Shown: piece after piece, positions 1-6,323 of the stretch
Layout of the letters: each line of letters begins with the position of its first letter
Position numbering within the stretch: the stretch's first letter is position 1
Origin: Methanobacteriota archaeon
Lineage (GTDB): Archaea; Thermoplasmatota; Poseidoniia; Poseidoniales; Thalassarchaeaceae
Assembly (NCBI GenBank): GCA_002712285.1
Contig: PATC01000021.1
Coordinates: forward strand, 1-50,107
Reading direction: 5' to 3'
DNA: 50,107 bases
The notes under the pieces: model-generated
The model's input: the letters and a program-made list of their open reading frames with translations, nothing else
Told to the model about the DNA's origin: nothing
Databases searched by the model: none
Position numbers and translations under genes: made by a program

Positions 1-4
1 AAAT

Positions 5-20
5 TCACGCAAAGACGTGA
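5..20 (-). terminator. Small hairpin after the gene at 21-710
   Basis: A 5-bp inverted repeat (TCACG 5-9, CGTGA 16-20) with a 6-base loop lies directly after the stop codon of the minus-strand gene that ends at 21. Only a short T-rich stretch follows before the window edge. It could be part of a 3' end signal, but the stem is short and could be chance. Confidence 0.25.
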
Positions 21-710
21 TTATTCAGTGGTTGGATCATCAATGTTCAGAACGGGTTCCATTGATACTTCAAACACAACAACCGACCATGTGAGGTCAT
101 AATCTTCGCCATCGTCTCCAAAGATAATGCCGATACCTGGATCTTCATTTATTTCGGCTGTGATACCTACCAACCAATCTCCCCGTGCACTCCCATTGTC
201 TGACCAACGAGAAGTAATGTCGGACATTTTTCCTTCAGTCTCATAGGTCTGTCCATCGTAGCCATCTACGATGCTCCATGTCATTGTGAAAGCATCTCCA
301 CCTCCGCAAGTACCGGAAGCTGATTGATCTTGTATATCACCTGTAACTCCAGCAAGATCAGATTCGCCATTTGCCTCATCATTTGCAAGATTATCATCCG
401 TGTCAGTACAACTAACTTCGAAGGTGACAGATGCGACATTTCGATTTACTCCGATCATATCTTCAGTGAGGATGAATGTAGAATCATAAGTATCACCATC
501 ACCGAGTTCTCCAGAATTTTCCGTTTGAGTAAACGTTTCTTCCGTGAATGATACAGACCATGTACCAGAGGAATCGCTGACTCCAGCATCATCTAAACCT
601 ACTAAACTTGGAACGAGAGCGAAGTAGATTGGAAAGATGAACATGAACAGAACTGTACCCCCGAACATCGCCTGATTGCGACGATCTTGGAAGAATTCCT
701 GCATGTCCAC
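21..710 (-). CDS. Single-pass membrane-anchored extracellular protein, unknown function
   Basis: No family is recognised. About 14 charged or polar residues come first (MDMQEFFQDRRNQ). One hydrophobic segment follows at about residues 15-38, and then about 190 mostly polar residues rich in Asp, Ser, Thr and Gly with a beta-sandwich-like look. Two cysteines (in the SCTD and GTCGG stretches) could form a disulfide outside the cell. The layout suggests an uncleaved signal anchor with an exported C-terminal domain. The start is either GTG at 710 or ATG at 704; neither has a strong Shine-Dalgarno. The gene is the last of a minus-strand run downstream of the ribosomal stalk operon, 43 bases after the gene at 754-1287. 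Function cannot be inferred from context. Confidence 0.7.
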   Translation of the reverse strand: MDMQEFFQDRRNQAMFGGTVLFMFIFPIYFALVPSLVGLDDAGVSDSSGTWSVSFTEETFTQTENSGELGDGDTYDSTFILTEDMIGVNRNVASVTFEVSCTDTDDNLANDEANGESDLAGVTGDIQDQSASGTCGGGDAFTMTWSIVDGYDGQTYETEGKMSDITSRWSDNGSARGDWLVGITAEINEDPGIGIIFGDDGEDYDLTWSVVVFEVSMEPVLNIDDPTTE

Positions 711-753
711 GAATCACAACGATAGATTCCTGTTCTTCAATGTCCCGCCGAAG

Positions 754-1287
754 TCACTCTGACTCATCAATAGACAAAGGTGGCCAATCAACCTCGATTT
801 CGTCTATACGTTTCACCTTGGGGTCTAAGCCCCAAGCCTTCAATCGGCGACGTGAACGCCCATACTCAGGTAGGAAGTAACCAATACGACTACGTTCACC
901 GAATGTCCATCGATTTGGCATTCTAGGAAGTTCACGTGCCCATGCACAGATGAAAGATGGCCACATCTCATGATCGATGACATCAGGTAGTACCCATTCG
1001 GTGGTAGTAATCTCTCCTGCAGATCCTGGTGTGTGAGACCAAGCCTGCATTGCAGCACCTTCCAATGGCCCATCATCGATTAGAATACCAAAGGTGCGTG
1101 CTGATTGCTGGAGTGGAATGATGAGTGCCATTCGATGCACCGGCCGTTTACCTTCATGTCGAACTACACGCCAGCCCGCAGATTCAGCAGCTAAGCGGAA
1201 TGCTCGAACGGCATCAACTGGACCGACACAAACCGGAATTTCGTGCACTGTGGCGTGTTCCACAGATGGGTGAAGAGGTGATGCCAC
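754..1287 (-). CDS. Conserved-looking soluble protein, unknown function
   Basis: A 177-residue protein without signal peptide or membrane segment. It is fairly rich in Trp, Arg and Pro, with several Trp-centred stretches (SAGWRVV, TTEWVLPD, PNRWTFGERS) and a basic C-terminal half (GRSRRRLKAWG) before an acidic tail (IDESE). These features suit a small globular alpha/beta protein, possibly nucleic-acid or protein binding, but I recognise no family. The start is GTG at 1287. It is preceded by a 6-bp stem hairpin at 1296-1314, which may be its 5' control element. It follows the L12 gene on the same strand after 137 bases, so it may be cotranscribed with the ribosomal operon or have its own promoter. 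Confidence 0.6.
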   Translation of the reverse strand: MASPLHPSVEHATVHEIPVCVGPVDAVRAFRLAAESAGWRVVRHEGKRPVHRMALIIPLQQSARTFGILIDDGPLEGAAMQAWSHTPGSAGEITTTEWVLPDVIDHEMWPSFICAWARELPRMPNRWTFGERSRIGYFLPEYGRSRRRLKAWGLDPKVKRIDEIEVDWPPLSIDESE

Positions 1288-1295
1288 ATCATCAC

Positions 1296-1314
1296 TTCGG
1301 GAATCTTACCCGAA
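1296..1314 (-). promoter_or_regulatory. Perfect 6-bp inverted repeat just upstream of the 754-1287 gene
   Basis: TTCGGG (1296-1301) and CCCGAA (1309-1314) form a perfect palindrome with a 7-base spacer. It lies 8 bases upstream of the GTG start at 1287 on the minus strand. It could be an RNA hairpin in the 5' leader or a two-fold operator for a dimeric regulator. No second copy was noticed in the window. Confidence 0.35.
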
Positions 1315-1382
1315 CGCAGAGGGGGTGATCTGCTCTACGGCGTCCGTCCGGATAGCCGAACGGCCGGGTTATTCTCGAACCA

Positions 1383-1400
1383 ACCCGTCTAAAACGGGGT
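1383..1400 (-). terminator. Imperfect hairpin downstream of rpl12
   Basis: ACCCGT (1383-1388) can pair with ACGGGGT (1394-1400) with one bulged G and a 5-base loop. The hairpin sits 25-42 bases downstream of the L12 stop. A second small GCCG-AA-CGGC repeat follows at 1355-1364. On the minus strand there is only a short T4 tract inside the loop region and no long T run behind it, so this is a weak 3'-end candidate. Confidence 0.3.
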
Positions 1401-1424
1401 TCTACGATGTCCACTACTGAGAGA

Positions 1425-1739
1425 TTAACCGAAGAGGTCGCCGAGGCCGCCGAAACCGCCGCCATCGTCTTCTTCTTCTTCCTCTGCAGCCGGTGCTTCT
1501 TCAGCAGCAGCAGGTCCAGCAGCACCGCCACTGGCAGCCGGAGCAGCAGCAGCCACCGGAGCAGCAACAGCCGTAGCCATTGCATCACCGATGTCGACAC
1601 TAGACAAGGATTGCACAAGAGCCTTCACTCTTGCTTTATCTGCATCCACACCAGCAGCAGTTAGAACTGCTGTGACGGTCTTGTCATCAATTTCTTTCTC
1701 AGCCGAATGTAGCAACATAGCAGCGTATACGTATTCCAT
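1425..1739 (-). CDS. rpl12: Ribosomal protein L12 (archaeal P1/P2-type stalk protein)
   Basis: A 104-residue acidic stalk protein that recruits translation GTPases to the large subunit. The N-terminal dimerisation and P0-binding helices start MEYVYAAMLLHSAEKEID. An Ala/Pro/Gly-rich hinge follows at about residues 58-84, then a Glu/Asp run. The C-terminus is the invariant archaeal GTPase-binding tail GGFGGLGDLFG. Length and layout are normal for the archaeal family, which is unrelated to bacterial L7/L12. The last residues match those of P0 (1763-2782), as expected for the shared stalk tail. An AAGGTGA Shine-Dalgarno lies 6 bases before the ATG. This is the last ribosomal gene of the operon, 23 bases after P0. 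Confidence 0.97.
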   Translation of the reverse strand: MEYVYAAMLLHSAEKEIDDKTVTAVLTAAGVDADKARVKALVQSLSSVDIGDAMATAVAAPVAAAAPAASGGAAGPAAAEEAPAAEEEEEDDGGGFGGLGDLFG

Positions 1740-1762
1740 TTTTTTTCACCTTCTTTTTTGTT

Positions 1763-2782
1763 TCAACCAAAGAGATCTCCGAGGCCGCCAAAGCCACCTT
1801 CTTCCTCCTCTTCTTCCTCAGCCTCGGGTTCTTCAGCTGCCGGAGCAGCCTCTTCACTGGTTGACTCGGTTGTAGCCGCTGCTGTAACTGCAGCAGCACC
1901 GAGCATCCCGGCGAGTTCTTCGTCCAGGGCAGAGGAATCAAGACGGCTCGCAAGAGCCAGTGCGCGCGAATGTGCGCGAGACATGAATATCGGGAGGGTC
2001 TTCTCGTTGGAAATTCCCGCTTCAATTGCAACGTTGAATGCTTCACCACTTGCCTTAGCAAGTAATGCAGGCATAGTCTCAGAAGCGAACCATGAGATGT
2101 TGCAAGCAAGATTGAATGCACCCGACATTGCTGTAATGACATCCGTACGGAATGCATCATAATCGATATTGAGTGATTTGGCCGGCATAACCGTCCCTTC
2201 TTCGAGAACACCGGAAAGAATCAGACCAATCTCAATTGGATTGATACCAAGTTTTGAGAGCATCATTCCTAGATCTCCTTCGATTGCTTGGCCGGCTTCA
2301 ACAACTGTAGTCGTCTTCTGAATCACAACCTTACCTTTGTCGATCTTTGCTGGAATACCTACAGCACCCAATTCACCAACAATAGGTCCTGGGGCGAATT
2401 CTGTCTCACCCTGTTCTACGACTATATCTTCTGGAGCAAGTTCTCCATCTTTTGCAGCTCGACCCTGACGTGTCTTGTTTAACTCATCAGAGAGTTGGAA
2501 CGCATTGTACTGATTGGTATGCACAAGCATGGGCTGAACAACACCTTCGAGGAGGACCTCCAAATCATTATCCGAAAGACCAGCTTCACTCCAAGCACGA
2601 CGAATCAAGGTCTTCTTAGCCATAGTTGCGGTCATCCCATCTCGAAGGTTCGCACGCATATCGAGCATGTTCGTAGCTGGAACTCCTGCGATGTCGACAA
2701 TTCCGACAACTCCAGGCTTACTCAGAATATCCTGAAGATTAGCAACGCGATCTTTCTTCCACTGAGCTGCCTTTGGAATCAA
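1763..2782 (-). CDS. rplP0: Ribosomal protein L10 (P0), acidic stalk base
   Basis: P0 anchors L12 dimers to the GTPase centre of 23S rRNA. The N-terminal RNA-binding domain begins IPKAAQWKKDRVANLQDIL and contains the family signature VVGIVDIAGVPA. A translation-factor-binding insertion and helical spine follow, ending in a Glu-rich stretch and GGFGGLGDLFG. I place the start at TTG 2782, giving 339 residues, not at the upstream ATG at 2833. The TTG overlaps the L1 stop by 4 bases, a perfect GGAGGT lies 6 bases before it, and the resulting N-terminus matches archaeal P0. The longer reading would add 17 residues that merely overlap the end of L1. Translation is probably coupled to L1. Confidence 0.95.
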   Translation of the reverse strand: MIPKAAQWKKDRVANLQDILSKPGVVGIVDIAGVPATNMLDMRANLRDGMTATMAKKTLIRRAWSEAGLSDNDLEVLLEGVVQPMLVHTNQYNAFQLSDELNKTRQGRAAKDGELAPEDIVVEQGETEFAPGPIVGELGAVGIPAKIDKGKVVIQKTTTVVEAGQAIEGDLGMMLSKLGINPIEIGLILSGVLEEGTVMPAKSLNIDYDAFRTDVITAMSGAFNLACNISWFASETMPALLAKASGEAFNVAIEAGISNEKTLPIFMSRAHSRALALASRLDSSALDEELAGMLGAAAVTAAATTESTSEEAAPAAEEPEAEEEEEEEGGFGGLGDLFG

Positions 2783-3423
2783 TGGACCACCTCCACCTTG
2801 ATAGATGGACCCATGGAGGTCTTGATGTAACAAGAGCGAAGATTGTTGGTTCCACGTTCTAACTTACCGATAACACGTGTCCAAACGGCCATTGTGTTGT
2901 CAGTTAACTCCTCGATGGATTGAGCACGGGAACCAACTGCGCCATGGAATGTAATCTTGTCGCGAGAACGAATCGATGTCGTGGTCCGAAGACCAGATGA
3001 GAGAGCTGCAATATCCATGACTGGTGGTACTGGACGGGGCATCTTTCCACGAGGTCCGAGAACCTGACCAAGATAGCGACCAACGCTACCCATGTGCGGG
3101 ACCTCTGAAAGGAAGAAGTCGTGTTGCTTGGCAATCTTACGGGCACGTTGTCGGTTACTACCAAGATCCTCGATTGTAGTTGGATCGATTACATGGACGC
3201 CTGCGTCCTTTGCTTTCGAAGCCATTTCGCCAGAAGCAAACATAGCAATCGAGATATCCTTTCCACGACCGTTAGGGAGGCGAATCTCTTCCTGAATTCT
3301 GTTAGCCGGATTCTTGAGATCAACATCCTTGATGGTGAATGCAATCTCGATAGTCTCGACGAACTTGCGCTCAGGAGCCTCATCGAGGGCCTGTTGAATC
3401 GCTTGTTGAATCATTTCTCTCAT
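2779..3423 (-). CDS. rpl1: Ribosomal protein L1
   Basis: L1 forms the mobile stalk at the E site and, in bacteria and methanogens, represses its own operon by binding its mRNA. The protein is 214 residues, the normal archaeal length. Near the N-terminus is the recognisable ANRIQEEIRLPNGRGK segment. In the middle is LGQVLGPRGKMPRP, the classic L1 signature (LGPRGKMP). The C-terminus returns to the first domain. The start is ATG 3423, with GGAGGTGA 6 bases upstream. It sits 58 bases after L11, with a small hairpin in that gap (3447-3461), and overlaps the P0 start by 4 bases. Confidence 0.97.
   Translation of the reverse strand: MREMIQQAIQQALDEAPERKFVETIEIAFTIKDVDLKNPANRIQEEIRLPNGRGKDISIAMFASGEMASKAKDAGVHVIDPTTIEDLGSNRQRARKIAKQHDFFLSEVPHMGSVGRYLGQVLGPRGKMPRPVPPVMDIAALSSGLRTTTSIRSRDKITFHGAVGSRAQSIEELTDNTMAVWTRVIGKLERGTNNLRSCYIKTSMGPSIKVEVVH
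2789..2794 (-). promoter_or_regulatory. Shine-Dalgarno deciding the TTG start of P0
   Basis: GGAGGT on the minus strand, inside the last codons of the L1 gene, ends 6 bases before TTG at 2782. It supports the TTG and argues against ATG 2833. Confidence 0.8.
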
Positions 3424-3446
3424 TTGTCGTCACCTCCACGGTCTAC

Positions 3447-3461
3447 GAGGGCAAAGCCCTC
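3447..3461 (-). promoter_or_regulatory. Intercistronic hairpin between rpl11 and rpl1
   Basis: GAGGGC (3447-3452) and GCCCTC (3456-3461) are perfectly complementary around a 3-base loop. In the mRNA the hairpin lies 24 bases upstream of the L1 start codon and about 10 bases before its Shine-Dalgarno. It may be a control site (for example L1 autoregulation) or an RNA stability element. This is not demonstrated. Confidence 0.4.
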
Positions 3462-3481
3462 TCCCGTACTGCGTGATAGAC

Positions 3482-3760
3482 TTAGGCAAAGTGCGCTTCG
3501 AACGCTCCCTCCTTCATCTGTTTCAATGCCTCCTTAGGCTCGAGTCCTTCTACCCTTACGCGCATGGCGACGCAAGTGCCCATAACTTCGCGACAGCGCG
3601 CGAAAAGTGTAGCACCGGTTAGGCGGTCTTGCTGCTTATTGGCAATTTCCTTGACCTGATCCATTGTCAGGTTCTCTGTCGACGCTTCCCAACTTCCGTT
3701 GCACTTGGCAACACCAAGAGTCTGGTTGATGACATGAGGCGTCTCATTGCGTGCAGACAT
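3482..3760 (-). CDS. rpl11: Ribosomal protein L11, C-terminal domain only
   Basis: Identity rests on the C-terminal, 23S-rRNA-binding domain: NLTMDQVKEIANKQQ (about residues 31-45), the highly conserved VMGTCVAMRVRVEG (about 59-72), then PKEALKQMKEG. Archaeal L11 is normally about 160 residues. Here there are 92, and the whole N-terminal domain, with its Pro/Gly-rich thiostrepton-binding helix, is missing. It cannot lie upstream. A perfect AAGGAGGTGAT Shine-Dalgarno (3767-3777) serves this ATG, an in-frame TAA lies at 3776-3778, and spt5 ends at 3823. About 30 N-terminal residues have no clear match. The neighbours (spt5 upstream, L1 downstream) are the standard ones. The truncation appears genuine rather than an annotation artefact. 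Confidence 0.9.
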   Translation of the reverse strand: MSARNETPHVINQTLGVAKCNGSWEASTENLTMDQVKEIANKQQDRLTGATLFARCREVMGTCVAMRVRVEGLEPKEALKQMKEGAFEAHFA

Positions 3761-3766
3761 CCTCCA

Positions 3767-3777
3767 ATCACCTCCTT
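3767..3777 (-). promoter_or_regulatory. Full-length Shine-Dalgarno of the short rpl11
   Basis: The minus strand reads AAGGAGGTGAT, the complete complement of the 16S 3' end, with 6 bases to the ATG at 3760. The TAA at 3776-3778 overlaps it in the L11 frame, so the protein cannot start earlier. Confidence 0.8.
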
Positions 3778-3822
3778 AGCATCGCGCCGACTTGCTTCCC
3801 ATATTTAATCGAACCGAATTGG

Positions 3823-4701
3823 TCACTCAACCCTCTGAGTCACGCGAACCTGGTCACCACGAACAGTGAGAGGGATTGGAACCATTGCATCAAACAACTC
3901 AACAGTAATTTCTTCCTTACTGTCAGAGATATTGGTGACGCGGGCACGTTGACCCTTGAAGGCACCCACACGAACTTCAACAACATCACCCTCAGAAATG
4001 CCAGCAGTAGCTGCCTTAGGCTCAAGGTGAGGGAAGATATCTCGGAAGGGTGCTTCACCCTCGAGGACCTTTCTTACGTTCTTCATTGGAGTTGTTCGAT
4101 TACCGGCTCGACCAATGATTTTCTCAACGTGGTGTTGAGCAGATGCTTCAACAAAGATGTACCCGCGCATGTGATCCGACTGAAGTACTGCGTAAATCTC
4201 ATCCACAGTATCTGCTAGAGAACCAGTACCACTGAGACGTGCACGAATCTCGTTCGCTGCATTAGCCTCCTGACCAATTGACGTCTTGAGAATGTAGAGG
4301 AAAGTGCCTACATCACCATACATCTCAACAAGAGAAGGGATAGTGTAGCGGTCGCTCTCATTCTCCTTACGCATATCGCCAGGGTCAATCCACTCTGCCT
4401 GAGAATAAAGTGCGGCAGGATTAGTCATCGTTTCTGAGGTCTCAACGAGGATTGGAGTGACATCTGTCAAGCGGTTACCGAAGGCGAGTCCGCGGGCGGC
4501 TCCGGTACGAATGTGCTTCAAAGAATCGCTTGAAATTCCGGTAGCTTCTGTAACTCGATTGAAGACTATTGCAAGATCCTCTGCATCACCAATACCGAAT
4601 ACACCATCCCACGCAAGAGCAAACTCACTGACAGCATCAGAACGCTTGAGGATAAGCACTTTCTCTTCATTTCGGAGGAAAACAACGAATGCATTCGACA
4701 A
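3823..4701 (-). CDS. spt5: Transcription elongation factor Spt5 (NusG) with N-terminal Nudix-like domain
   Basis: Archaeal Spt5 closes the RNA polymerase clamp and is normally about 150 residues (NGN plus KOW). This protein has 292. Residues about 133-222 are the NGN domain (FLYILKTSIGQEANAANEI, HMRGYIFVEA). Residues about 235-262 are the KOW motif (GDVVEVRVGAFKGQRARV). Residues 1-115 look like a Nudix fold: AFVVFLRNEEKVLILKRSD, then a box-like stretch ending TGI, then WIDPGDM where Nudix proteins have W-(D/E)-P. The catalytic REUxEExGU part reads NRVTEATGI, so only one Glu (E52) remains and hydrolysis is unlikely. The start is TTG 4701, with GAGGTGAT 5 bases upstream. It lies 14 bases after secE. 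The role of the extra domain is unknown; a ligand- or protein-binding module on the elongation complex is possible. Confidence 0.9.
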   Translation of the reverse strand: MSNAFVVFLRNEEKVLILKRSDAVSEFALAWDGVFGIGDAEDLAIVFNRVTEATGISSDSLKHIRTGAARGLAFGNRLTDVTPILVETSETMTNPAALYSQAEWIDPGDMRKENESDRYTIPSLVEMYGDVGTFLYILKTSIGQEANAANEIRARLSGTGSLADTVDEIYAVLQSDHMRGYIFVEASAQHHVEKIIGRAGNRTTPMKNVRKVLEGEAPFRDIFPHLEPKAATAGISEGDVVEVRVGAFKGQRARVTNISDSKEEITVELFDAMVPIPLTVRGDQVRVTQRVE

Positions 4702-4706
4702 CTCAA

Positions 4707-4714
4707 ATCACCTC
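4707..4714 (-). promoter_or_regulatory. Shine-Dalgarno deciding the TTG start of spt5
   Basis: GAGGTGAT on the minus strand with a 5-base spacer to TTG 4701. It overlaps the last codon and stop of secE. It shows that the Nudix-like extension is part of the translated protein. Confidence 0.75.
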
Positions 4715-4715
4715 A

Positions 4716-5006
4716 TCATGGCTCAAACTGGACGCTCTCTGTAGGGGAGGTCAACCAATCGAAGAAAGAAGGAAGGAGGTTGTCCATTAGCCAGAGAACC
4801 CCGAATCCAATCGCGCCAAGTACGAACATACCTATTCCACAAACGATTACAGTTTGGCGAAATTCAGTCTTAGATGGCTTGCGTGCCATTTTGATAATGC
4901 GTGCCCAATCGCCTCTTTGACGGCGTCTGAACCAGGATTCGATTTCATCCTGCATGGCTTGCGCTCGTTGTTCAATACCATTCGGGCGATCGCCTTCATC
5001 GGACAT
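4716..5006 (-). CDS. secE: Preprotein translocase subunit SecE (Sec61 gamma)
   Basis: SecE clamps the SecY channel in the cytoplasmic membrane. The protein has 96 residues. An amphipathic cytoplasmic helix ends in the family-typical KMARKPSKTEF (about residues 39-49). A single transmembrane helix follows at about 52-77, then a short acidic tail. The N-terminal 30 residues are longer and more charged than in the shortest archaeal homologues, with a possible helical stretch rich in Glu and Arg. It sits between ftsZ and spt5, the usual archaeal position. A weak GAGGT precedes the ATG at 5006. Confidence 0.9.
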   Translation of the reverse strand: MSDEGDRPNGIEQRAQAMQDEIESWFRRRQRGDWARIIKMARKPSKTEFRQTVIVCGIGMFVLGAIGFGVLWLMDNLLPSFFDWLTSPTESVQFEP

Positions 5007-5074
5007 GGTACAACCTCAGCCTTCGGTGCGACTTCCGTGTTCCATTTAAGCACGACGGAAGCGATTGAAGGCAT

Positions 5075-6190
5075 TCATGTGATGAATGTCGCGGACCGGG
5101 AACGAATACCTTCTGAACGATTCTGGAGAGAAGTTCCATGAATTTGTTCGCTTCGCACACCGGTTAGAACAATGAGAACTCTGAGTTCTTCTTCCATGGA
5201 TTCATCAACAGTTGCACCCCAAATAATACGTGCATTAGGACTGATACTCTCACGAATAATTTGGGCACACATCTCTGCCTCACCCAATGTAAGATTCTTG
5301 CCAGCAACGACGTTAACTAAAGCTCCACGTGCATCTGAAACATCGATGTCTAAAAGTGGCGATTCAAGAGCTTGTCGAGTCGCGAACTCGGAACGATCAG
5401 GCCCACGTCCTTCGCCATATCCAATCATCGCTGTACCCCCGCCATTCACCATGACTGAACGAAGATCTTCAAAGTCAAGATTCACAAGACCTTCCTTTGA
5501 AATCAATTCAGTTACTCCAGCGATAGAACGCATTAGTAATTCATCTGCTACACGGAATGCAGCTCCAATGGGAAGATCCCGGACACCTTCAACCTCAAGT
5601 AAACGGTCATTAGGTAGAACAACGACTGTATCACACACCTCACGCAGACGTTGTAAGCCCCAGTCAGCATTTTGTCGTCTCTGCGTTCCTTCAGAAGCAA
5701 ATGGATAGGTAACAACGCCAATCGTCAATGCTCCTGCGGCCTTAGCCAAACGAGCGATTACATGCGCGCTCCCTGTGCCTGTTCCTCCACCCAAACCAGC
5801 AGTCACGAAAGCAAGATCACAATCATTGACAGATTCTGTAAGATTTCGTTCTGACTCTAAAGCCGCTTTTTCTCCCATCTCGGGATCTCCACCGGCACCT
5901 CTTCCACGAGCAGTACGACCAATCAACATCTTATGCTCGGCATTGATTTTGAGAAGATGCTGAGCATCTGTATTGATTGCCCATCCTACTACATATTCAT
6001 CATCAAGCAGACCCTCATCAGAGAGTCTAGATACGGTATTATTGCCACATCCTCCACAGCCAAAAACTCGAATTCTCGGTTGTAAGGTCTTCAAAAGATC
6101 GACTAGATCTTGCTCCTCTGGAGAAGGCGTCTGTTGTGCTTCAGAGGTGTCCTCCTGAAGTTCCAAAACGCGGTCAATTATATGGCGCAT
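5075..6190 (-). CDS. ftsZ: Cell division GTPase FtsZ
   Basis: A tubulin-like GTPase that assembles the division ring. With the start at ATG 6190 the protein has 371 residues. Visible motifs are the nucleotide-binding loop GCGGCGNN (about 44-51), the tubulin signature GGGTGTG (134-140) and the catalytic T7 region LVNLDFEDLRSVM. An N-terminal acidic extension of about 38 residues precedes the GTPase core, and the C-terminus is short and Ser/Arg-rich. The frame stays open upstream to 6280, but those 30 residues do not look like FtsZ and I exclude them. It is the first gene of the secE-spt5-ribosomal block. There is no Shine-Dalgarno before 6190, so the mRNA may be leaderless. Confidence 0.95.
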   Translation of the reverse strand: MRHIIDRVLELQEDTSEAQQTPSPEEQDLVDLLKTLQPRIRVFGCGGCGNNTVSRLSDEGLLDDEYVVGWAINTDAQHLLKINAEHKMLIGRTARGRGAGGDPEMGEKAALESERNLTESVNDCDLAFVTAGLGGGTGTGSAHVIARLAKAAGALTIGVVTYPFASEGTQRRQNADWGLQRLREVCDTVVVLPNDRLLEVEGVRDLPIGAAFRVADELLMRSIAGVTELISKEGLVNLDFEDLRSVMVNGGGTAMIGYGEGRGPDRSEFATRQALESPLLDIDVSDARGALVNVVAGKNLTLGEAEMCAQIIRESISPNARIIWGATVDESMEEELRVLIVLTGVRSEQIHGTSLQNRSEGIRSRSATFIT

Positions 6191-6323
6191 GTGTGCAGCG
6201 TGTTCGCAGCCATCATAACCGTATCGTCGACGATTGGTTACTGCATCGCGTTTCTGAAGCATCCTCAAATTGCCAGACACCTGAAAAGCAAACAGTCAAG
6301 CCTGAGTCGCCCCAATACAGTTC
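6191..6323. promoter_or_regulatory. Divergent intergenic region, ftsZ versus giant propeller protein
   Basis: These 133 bases separate two divergently transcribed genes and must hold both promoters. I see no convincing TATA box or inverted repeat. Confidence 0.4.

Noticed and set aside
1340-1400. Possible tRNA on the minus strand (a GGTTCGAGA stretch with pairing-like surroundings).
   Set aside because: The putative T-stem closes with G-A and G-T mismatches, and no matching acceptor, D or anticodon stems could be placed at the right distances.
1758-2162. Open plus-strand frames opposite the ribosomal protein genes and opposite the helicase genes.
   Set aside because: They are antisense shadows: low-complexity Ser/Ala/Arg translations without ribosome sites, inside strongly recognisable genes on the other strand.
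2783-2833. Longer P0 starting at ATG 2833.
   Set aside because: It would overlap L1 by 55 bases and add residues unlike any P0 N-terminus. The TTG at 2782 has the ribosome site and gives the family-typical start.
3482-3760. L11 truncation as a frameshift or start-calling artefact.
   Set aside because: Only 62 bases separate the start from spt5, an in-frame stop lies upstream, and the complete Shine-Dalgarno fits the short start. There is no room for the missing domain here.
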